The notes under the pieces are model-generated. The model was not told the DNA's origin, searched no databases, and saw only the letters and a list, made by a program, of their open reading frames with translations. A DNA stretch of 64,000 bases from Deltaproteobacteria bacterium (GTDB lineage: Bacteria > Myxococcota_A > UBA9042 > PHBI01): the NCBI GenBank assembly GCA_020632715.1, contig JACKFA010000010.1:248001-312000 (forward strand), read 5' to 3'. Shown piece by piece: positions 52,708-59,900 of this stretch (position 1 is the first letter of the stretch; every line of letters begins with the position of its first letter). The position numbers and the translations under genes were made by a program.

Positions 52708-55182
52708 TCAGCCGAGGACCGCCGCGGCGTCGAAGGACGCGCCCTGGCTCGCGAGCCAGCGGCGCGCCTTGTCGACGGCCGGGCGCCACTCGTCGACGCG
52801 GTCCGCGGCGTCGCGGGCGAGGAGCGCCACGACGATCGCGGTGACCACGAGGTCCTCGCCGTGCTTCGCCGCGGCCGCCGCGAGCCGCTCGCGCGCCTCG
52901 GGCGAGAGCCACGCGTCGAGCGCCGGGCTCCGCCGGAAGCGGCCGTCGGCCTCCTGGGTCACGAGGAGGGCGAAGAGGTGGTCGCCGCCGCCGCCGAAGG
53001 CGTCGCCGTCGAACGTCGCGCCGTCGAGGGCCTCGTCGCTCTCCGCGCTGAGCTCGACGGGCGGGGCGAGCTCACGCTTCGCCCGCTTCTTCGCGGCGAA
53101 GAGCCCGCGCGCGCGCGCGACGAAGCCCCCCTCGCTCTCGCTCTCCTCGCGCGCCCTCCTCGGCGCCGGCTCCGACGGCATCGCGTCGTAGGCCGCGATG
53201 TACATCGTCTTGTCGCCGTAGCCGCCCTGCCCCGCCGACGCGGCGATGGGCACCGCGCCCGGGGAGGGCGCGCGCCGCGGCGTCGGAATCGACCCCGGCA
53301 CCATCATCGGCTGCGGCGGCGCCGGCGGGGCGAGGTCGCCGCCCGCGCCGCGCGCCCTCCTCGCGACGACCCGGCTCGCGCCGCCCCAGCCGTGGGTGAG
53401 CGCGATCGGCACGCGCACGAGCGTCGGCTCGCCCGTCACCCGGTCCGCGTCGGCGCGCCGGTGGACCGCCACGAAGCTCGTCGCGAAGGAGACGAGCCCG
53501 TAGCGCTTCCCGAGCACGACGAGGCGCTCGCGGCGGCTCTCGTTCGCGCTGCGCCGCTGCTGGCGGGAGCCCGTGACGCCGTCCATCCGGTCCTCGATCT
53601 CGCGGATGGTCTCCCGCGCCCAGAGCGCCGGGAGCGCCCCGCCCTCGGGGGCGCGCTCGAGGTCGAGCTGCACCGGCCAGCGCCGCTCACCGGCGCTGAG
53701 CGTGACCGTCACCTCGCCGCCGCCCTGCTCGAAGCGGGCGAGCACCACGAGCTGGTCGCCCACGAACACCGGCGGGACCGACGTCGGCGCCTGCTCGACC
53801 GCGAGGCCGCCCCAGTCGATCCGCACGTCGGTGAGCGCCGGCGTGCGGACGCGGCGGAACATGCGGAGCACCTTGGGCGGGATCCGCTCGCCCGGGTAGA
53901 TCATCTCGCAGGCGCCACGCGACACGCGGGCCACGCCGCGCACGAGGTCCTCGCTCGCGCCCATGCCGATCCCGAACGTGAACATCCGCGTCGTCGCGGC
54001 GTGGCTCGCCGCGAGCTCGCGCACCTGCGCCTCGTTCGAGACCTGCCCGTCCGTGAGGAGCAGCACCTGCCGCGGCCGCGTCGCGTCCACCGGGCGGTCG
54101 AGGAGCCACTGGAGTGGCGCGAGGATCTCCGTCCCGCCGAGGTTGGCGTCCATGCCGCGGATCTCCTTGACGGCGTGCTCGAGCGACGCGGCGTCGAAGG
54201 CCCGCGACTCCTTCCAGAGCGCCTCGAAGCGCGAGCCGAAGCGGATCACGTTGAACGTGTCGCCCTCGCCGAGCGCGCGCACGCAGAGCTCGAGCGCCTG
54301 CTTCGCCTGGGCGATGGACTCCCCGCCCATCGACCCCGAGCAGTCGACGACGAAGACGACCTCGGAGCCGCCGGCCTCCGCCTCGAGGTCCGGGTTGAAG
54401 GCGACCATCGCGACGCGCGTCCCGTCCGCCTCGCGGGCGGCGAGGGCCCGCGGCGCGCGGGCCGCGGCCGGCGTCACGAGGATGACCACGTCGCGGTCGA
54501 GCGCGGTCGAGGGCGCCGAGAGCTCGACCGTGGCGCCGCCCGCGCCGAGGCGCGCGCGGACCGGGTGGCTCGGCGAGTCGACCTCGGAGACGGCCTCGCG
54601 GACGTCGAGCCGGAGCGAGAGGCCGTAGGGCACCTCGTCCCGGCGCTCGGGGTTCAGCTTCTCGGCGTCGGGCTGCCCGACCTCGGGCGTCGCGGCGGCC
54701 GGCGTGTAGCGGGGGGAGACGGTGGTCGGGATCTGCACCCGCACGGCGTCGCCCTCGGGGCGCGCGAGCGCGACGTAGCGGATCAGGACCTCCACGCGCT
54801 CGCCGGGCGGCAGGTTGCCGATGGAGGCCGTGAAGACGTTCGGCCGCTCCTGGTCGAGGAGGAAGGCCGTGTGCCCCTCGGCGATGGCGTCGTCGTAGCG
54901 CTCATAGGCGCGCTCGCGCTCCTCGACGACGCCGTCGACGACGGTGCCGTCGCCGAGCGTCGCGGAGAACCCGCGGACGGCCGCGCCCTCCTCGAGCGGG
55001 AAGAGGTAGACCGCCTCGATGGGGCCGGCGCCGTCGTTGCGGTAGCGCTGGCGGACGGCCACGTCGAGCGCGGGCCCGTCGAGGACCGCCTCGATGGCGA
55101 CGGCCTCGAGAGGGACGGCGCCGGCGGGGCCGAAGAGGCCGGCGTTCGGAGGGGGCTCGTGGGAGGCTGTCGCGTGGGTCAT
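52708..55182 (-). CDS. VIT and VWA domain protein
   Basis: An 824-residue protein like inter-alpha-trypsin inhibitor heavy chains. A VIT domain covers about residues 20-150 (ALDVAVRQRYRNDGAGPIEA, VYLFPLEEGAAVRGFSATL). The VWA domain (about 275-440) has an intact MIDAS motif, DCSGSMG with Asp280, Ser282 and Ser284, plus LLLTDGQVSNEAQ. The rest is a linker rich in Pro/Ala and a C-terminal helical part (FALLVTQEADGRFRRSPALD, then EDLVVTAIVVALLARDAAD) similar to the tails of bacterial VIT-VWA proteins. No signal peptide was found, so its site is probably cytoplasmic. Its ATG overlaps the MerR stop by 4 nt, so the two are coupled. Partner and function unknown. Confidence 0.88.
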   Translation of the reverse strand: MTHATASHEPPPNAGLFGPAGAVPLEAVAIEAVLDGPALDVAVRQRYRNDGAGPIEAVYLFPLEEGAAVRGFSATLGDGTVVDGVVEERERAYERYDDAIAEGHTAFLLDQERPNVFTASIGNLPPGERVEVLIRYVALARPEGDAVRVQIPTTVSPRYTPAAATPEVGQPDAEKLNPERRDEVPYGLSLRLDVREAVSEVDSPSHPVRARLGAGGATVELSAPSTALDRDVVILVTPAAARAPRALAAREADGTRVAMVAFNPDLEAEAGGSEVVFVVDCSGSMGGESIAQAKQALELCVRALGEGDTFNVIRFGSRFEALWKESRAFDAASLEHAVKEIRGMDANLGGTEILAPLQWLLDRPVDATRPRQVLLLTDGQVSNEAQVRELAASHAATTRMFTFGIGMGASEDLVRGVARVSRGACEMIYPGERIPPKVLRMFRRVRTPALTDVRIDWGGLAVEQAPTSVPPVFVGDQLVVLARFEQGGGEVTVTLSAGERRWPVQLDLERAPEGGALPALWARETIREIEDRMDGVTGSRQQRRSANESRRERLVVLGKRYGLVSFATSFVAVHRRADADRVTGEPTLVRVPIALTHGWGGASRVVARRARGAGGDLAPPAPPQPMMVPGSIPTPRRAPSPGAVPIAASAGQGGYGDKTMYIAAYDAMPSEPAPRRAREESESEGGFVARARGLFAAKKRAKRELAPPVELSAESDEALDGATFDGDAFGGGGDHLFALLVTQEADGRFRRSPALDAWLSPEARERLAAAAAKHGEDLVVTAIVVALLARDAADRVDEWRPAVDKARRWLASQGASFDAAAVLG

Positions 55183-55736
55183 CGGTCGTCTCCTTCTCGC
55201 TCTGGGGTCGCTGTCGTCGTCGCTCTCTCGGGTTCGGTGGTCGCCGCGCCGCGGCGCGCGGGCTCGCTCGCGCCGTCGGGCGGCAGCGCGGCGCGCGCGG
55301 CGTCGAGGACGGCCCGCAGGTGGCGCTCGTCGAGGGCGCCGGCGCGGACGTGGATCTCGACACCGTCGGCGAGCGTCAGGCGGCGCCAGACGTCCGCCAC
55401 GGGCGGGGCCGGGATCGGCGCGGGCGGCGTCTCCAGCGGTGTCACGTTGGCGAAGCCCGCTGTCACCTTGGCGGTCGGGACCGCGGTCGGCGGGTGGTCG
55501 AGGTGGCGGGCGATGTCGTCGAGGGCGACGCCGCCCTCCTGGAGCTCGCGGATCCGGACGAGGCGCGCGAGGTGCTCGGCGGTGTAGTGGGCGCCGCGCC
55601 CGAGGCCCTCGGGCGCGGGCAGGAGCCCGCGCTGCACGTAGTACCGCACGGTGCGCCGCGACACGCCGCCGAGATCGGCGAGCTCGCCGACCGAGTAGGC
55701 GGTCGCGTCATCCGGCGTCTGGGGGGTGTCGCTCAT
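55179..55736 (-). CDS. MerR-family transcriptional regulator
   Basis: A 185-residue regulator. The winged HTH is clear at residues about 13-75: YSVGELADLGGVSRRTVRYY, VQRGLLPAPEG, HYTAEHLARLVRIRELQEGG, DIARHLDH. The C-terminal half is short and lacks metal-binding cysteines (VWRRLTLADGVEIHVRAGAL), so its signal is unknown. ATG 55736 lies almost exactly at the predicted transcription start, so the mRNA may be leaderless. TTG 55772 would extend the frame across the promoter and is rejected. It probably controls itself and the downstream VIT/VWA gene through the repeated site just upstream. Confidence 0.9.
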   Translation of the reverse strand: MSDTPQTPDDATAYSVGELADLGGVSRRTVRYYVQRGLLPAPEGLGRGAHYTAEHLARLVRIRELQEGGVALDDIARHLDHPPTAVPTAKVTAGFANVTPLETPPAPIPAPPVADVWRRLTLADGVEIHVRAGALDERHLRAVLDAARAALPPDGASEPARRGAATTEPERATTTATPEREGDDR

Positions 55737-55743
55737 CGAGGAC

Positions 55744-55788
55744 AAAATGCGACACTGAAATGCGACAGTCAACGGGCTGTCGCATTTT
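55744..55788 (-). promoter_or_regulatory. Promoter and triple-motif operator of the MerR-VIT/VWA operon
   Basis: Minus-strand TTGACT (complement of 55767-55772) and CATTTT (complement of 55744-55749) are 17 bp apart, a good sigma-70 spacing, and the predicted start site is about at the MerR ATG. The motif AAATGCGAC occurs three times: 55745-55753, 55758-55766 and, inverted, within CTGTCGCATTT at 55777-55787. The second and third form an 11-bp inverted repeat (AAATGCGACAG / CTGTCGCATTT) with an 8-bp spacer over the -35 box. Such placement suits autoregulation by the MerR protein. Confidence 0.62.
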
Positions 55789-55816
55789 CCTCGCGATGAG
55801 GTCTCCCGCGGTGGGC

Positions 55817-55844
55817 TTGCCTGCGCCCGACCGTCGGGTAGAGT
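55817..55844 (+). promoter_or_regulatory. Possible promoter of the YbjN-like gene
   Basis: TTGCCT (55817-55822) and TAGAGT (55839-55844) are 16 bp apart and 41 nt upstream of the start at 55886. It diverges from the MerR promoter, so the MerR operator lies between the two. Confidence 0.4.
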
Positions 55845-55885
55845 CCTCCGGAGATGGCGCCCGCCACGCGGCGCCCGGAGGGCTC

Positions 55886-56287
55886 ATGAACATCCTGTCC
55901 CTGGCCGCGCAGGCCGCGTCGATGAAGGGCTGGCCGAGCCAGCAGCAGCCGAGCGGCGAGCTCCGCGTGGAGGTCGTGACCGTCCCCGGGCGGACGCAGC
56001 TCGTCACGATCTCGATGGCCTACGACGGCGATCGCGAGCCGGCCGCGTTCATCTGGTCCAAGGCGGCCGAGGTCAACGCGAAGAACGACCCGTGGGGCCT
56101 CCTCCGCCTCAACATGCAGCTCACCTACGGGCGCGTCGCGGTGAAGGGCAACGACGTGATCGTGCTCCACGCCATGCTCGACCGCTCGTCCGACATCACC
56201 GAGGTCACGAAGGCCCTCTACTGGGTCGCGAAGGCCGCCGACGACCTCGAGCGCGACACCTACGGCGCCTACGCCGACGTCCTCTGA
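55886..56287 (+). CDS. Small hypothetical protein, YbjN/secretion-chaperone-like
   Basis: A 133-residue cytoplasmic protein. A helix (MNILSLAAQAASMKGW) is followed by a beta sheet (ELRVEVVTVPGRTQLVTISM, RVAVKGNDVIVLHAMLD) and a long C-terminal helix (SDITEVTKALYWVAKAADDL ERD). This order matches YbjN-like and type III chaperone-like folds, but the family is not certain. It starts after CGGAGGG and lies 49 nt ahead of the lipoprotein, so the pair may be co-transcribed. Confidence 0.72.
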   Translation: MNILSLAAQAASMKGWPSQQQPSGELRVEVVTVPGRTQLVTISMAYDGDREPAAFIWSKAAEVNAKNDPWGLLRLNMQLTYGRVAVKGNDVIVLHAMLDRSSDITEVTKALYWVAKAADDLERDTYGAYADVL

Positions 56288-56336
56288 CCCCCCACTCGTC
56301 GACCGAAGCCGACAGCCCCTGACCAGGAGAGCCCCG

Positions 56337-56867
56337 ATGCGTCGCACGCACGCCCTCGTCTCGTTCCTCGTGACCGCCGTCCTCGCCCTCGCCGTCGCCG
56401 CCTGCGGGCCGCCGACCATGGACGGGCAGGTCGCCCGCTACAAGACCACCATCGACAAGCTCGACTCGCTCGCGACGAAGCAGCCGGCGCTCAAGCCCGG
56501 CATCGACGCGAAGAAGGCCGAGTTCGCCCAGGAGATGGCCGCCGCCTCGCAGAAGAGCGGCGAGGACGGCGTGAACGCGATGATCGCGCTCAACCGCCGC
56601 ATGGACGCCTACCTCACGTCGCTCGCGCCGGCGCCCGCGCCGACGAACACGCAGCCCGGCTCGAAGCTCGGCGGCACGGGCACCCCCGGGCAGCCGGCGG
56701 GCTCGACCGCCGCCCCGCCGCCGGCCCCCGGCGGCAAGCTCGGCAGCGCGCCGGTCGCCCCGGCCCCGACGCAGCCGACGCCGGGCGGGAAGCTCGGCGG
56801 CGCCGCCCCGGCCCAGCCCACGACCCCGCCGCCGGCGGGCGATCAGGGCGGCTTCGGCGGGAAGTAG
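56337..56867 (+). CDS. Small lipoprotein with Pro-rich GGKLG tail
   Basis: A 176-residue lipoprotein (lipobox AVAAC, Cys23). Residues 25-95 are helical and charged (QVARYKTTIDKLDSLATKQP), like a short coiled coil. The tail from about residue 98 is Pro/Ala/Gly-rich with recurring GSKLGG, GGKLGS and GGKLGGA motifs, a spacing that may span the periplasm or bind the wall. AGGAGAG precedes the ATG. Function unknown. Confidence 0.75.
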   Translation: MRRTHALVSFLVTAVLALAVAACGPPTMDGQVARYKTTIDKLDSLATKQPALKPGIDAKKAEFAQEMAAASQKSGEDGVNAMIALNRRMDAYLTSLAPAPAPTNTQPGSKLGGTGTPGQPAGSTAAPPPAPGGKLGSAPVAPAPTQPTPGGKLGGAAPAQPTTPPPAGDQGGFGGK

Positions 56868-56962
56868 CCGGGCGCCTCGGCCTCCTCCCAGGCCGGGCAA
56901 ACAAATGTTTGGAACGCCCTCCGAGCGTTGAGGGGCCACCGGGCGTGGCGTAGTGGGTGTCC

Positions 56963-59900
56963 ATGCACACCCAACCTCTCCAGCTCGGCGCCCAAAGCGG
57001 CGCCAGGTCCCGGCGTCGTGGCCTCCGCGGCCGCGTCGTCGCTCTGTCCACCTCCCTCAGCGGCCTCGCCGCCGCGGCCCTGCTCGTGTGCGGAGGCGTC
57101 GCCCCCGCGCGGGCGCAGGGCGGGATCCCGCTCGGCACGGGCGGGCTCGGCGGCTTCGGGGCCGTGCCCCCGGCGCTCACGGACCTCGTGGCCGGGCTCA
57201 CCGACGGCGGGCCGCTCAGCGGCGCGATCACCCTCGGCCAGGCGCTCCTCGCGGGGCTGCAGGACGGGGAGGTCCCGCTCATGGGCGCGCTCAGCGACGC
57301 GTTCCACGGCGACGTCACCGGCCCCCTCGCCGACGCGTTCACCGTGACCGGCGCGCCGTCGACGCTGCTCGAGAGCGTCGACGCGAGCGGCGCCATCGCG
57401 CTACTCCAGGGGATCCGCGACATCCTCGGCCACGACGCGCCCGACGTGAGCGTCGCGGTGCCGTTCGGGCGTCTGCTCCTGTCGGCGCGCGACAACGGCG
57501 TCTCGGCGTGCGCGACCCTCGTCGGGCCCGCCGGGATCCGGCTCACCATCGGCGTCAGCTCCGCGCAGCAGCTCTGCGGCCAGCGCGGCCCGAACTTCGC
57601 GAACCCGACGGGCGCCGTCACCGCCTTCGTCGACATCGCGAACCTCCGCGCCTCGCTCCAGAACCGCGCCGTGCTCGCCCCGGACCTCGTCGACGGGCAC
57701 CTCTTCGCCGTCCCGGCCATCACCTTCGAGGGCGTCCTCTACGCCGAGGCCAACGGCCACTGGCTGCAGACGCGCTTCGTCGAGAACGACCCGGCGACGC
57801 AGGTCCTCGAGGGGACCCTCTCGCTCGGGATGAAGCTCACCTTCGACGACATCCTCGAGGCCGAGGTCGGCGGCACCGTGAACCTGAGCCTGAAGCTCCG
57901 CCCGAACATCGCGGTGGAGGTCCTCGGCGCGGCGAACCTCGCCATGCTCGACGCCGCCGACGCCCTCGGCCTCGCGCCCGGCGAGGCGCCGAGCCCCGGT
58001 CAGGCCGCGCAGATCGTGGCGGCCGGGCTCGCGCGGCTCCACTCGGAGCTCGAGAGCCGCGGCGAGGGGAGCGCCGAGCTGACGTTCTCCGTCGCCGCGA
58101 CGGCGACGCTCGGCCTGGGCGTCTGGGACACGTTCCTGAGCGTCCTCTACGCCGAGATGTCCTTCAACGTGACGGCGGACCTCGCGGCGCTGGCCGACGT
58201 GCCGGTCGCGGTCCTCGAAGACGCCATCCGCTATGGCCTCGGCACGGGCCATCAGATCGGGGTCATGTACAGCGCCGTCGCGGCGGGGGATCTCTCTCAG
58301 GTCCTCGGCGACAACGCCGGCGCCTGGGTCGCGTGGGCCCGGGAGATCGGGACGACCGCGCTGACCGAGCTCTACGAGTACCTCGGCACCTTCGAGCTCG
58401 GGATCTACTCGGGCTACGGCGCGCTCGGCGGCACCGGCGGCGGCAGCGACCCGTCCGACGACGCGCCCCGCCACATCCCGGTCTACGACTACACCCTCGA
58501 TCTCGACGTGGGCGATCTGCTCGACGCGTTCCTCCCCGAGCCGGAGAAGGTCGGCGAGACCATCGCGAACGCGCTCATCAACGGCGCGACGCTGAGCCTG
58601 CGGGCGCTGCTCGACGCGAAGGCCGCCAGCGCCGGGGTGGCCGACTGGCTGAACCTGCCGTTCCCGGCCGGGACGCACGCGACGTCCGCCCCGCCGCGCC
58701 CGACCGCGGGCGATCTGCGCGACATCGCGGTCGAGGCGCTCGACGCCTTCCGCGTCGGCATCGACTTCAACGGCCCGAACCTGCGCGTCGGCCTCGAGAA
58801 CGTGCCGTACGGGATCTTCGTGGACGCGTTCCTCACGAGCGCCGACGGGAGCCTCGGGCTCGTCCTCGGCGCCGCGCTCGCGGCGCGGGACGGGGACGTC
58901 GACATCCTGCGCAACGCCGCGAGCAGCTGGCTCGACGCGCAGGAGGAGGCCGGGCTCACCCTCGCGCGGCGCTTCTTCCAAGAGGCGATCGTGCGCGTCA
59001 CGAAGGGGGCCGGCGCGACCATCGACATCGGCGCCGAGGTGACCGCCTCGCTCGGGTTCGGCGTCAACGTGAGCGGCCTCTTCAAGCTCAGCTCGCTTCT
59101 GCTCGCCGCCTTCCCCGCGGTGTACGACGAGGAGCAGGGGGAGCCGCTCTTCCAGGTCTCGCTGCCGGTCAGCGCCTCGGTCGGCCTCGGCCTCAGCATC
59201 GGCGAGGGGGTCGAGGTGGTCCTCTCCGGCGAGGTCTCGGGCGGCCGCTCGCTCGCGGATCTCTCGGTCAAGAACTGGGACGCCGCCTTCCTGCCGCTCG
59301 CGCCCCCGTTCGTCGCGGGCTTCGAGGTGCTCGACTTCGACGGCGCCATCGAGACCGACGGCGCGTTCGCCGGGAGCGGCTACCTGCTCCTGCCGCAGGG
59401 GGGCCTCGTGGCCGCGACGTTCGCCGTCGACGGCGGCGGCCACGTGGTCTCCGGCACCTGGAACGGCGTCATCGGCGGCGGCCCGCTCGGCACGCTCGAG
59501 GGCGCCGGCGGCGTCATCACCGACGCGGGGCTCCGCTTCGATCACGCGCTCGCCTTCGGGCCCGTCACGGCCGACGTGCACTTCCTGCTCGCGGCGAGCG
59601 GGCGCCTGAGCGGCACGTTCCAGGGCGACCTCGTGATCTACGGCGTCACCTTCGCGAGCGCCGACCTCGCGCTCGCGCCGAACGGCGCGATGATCGGCGC
59701 CGCGACGGTCAGCGTGGCCGGTCAGCACGTCGACGCGCTCCTCGACCTCGGCCCCGGGCTCGCCGTGGGCGGGCACGTGGCGGGGACGGTCGACCTCTTC
59801 GGGTTCGCGCTCGACCTGTCGCTCGAGCTCGACGCGAGCGGGCTCAACGGCTCGGGGCTCGTCACGGTGCCGGGCCTCGGCACGCTCTCGGCGCAGGACG

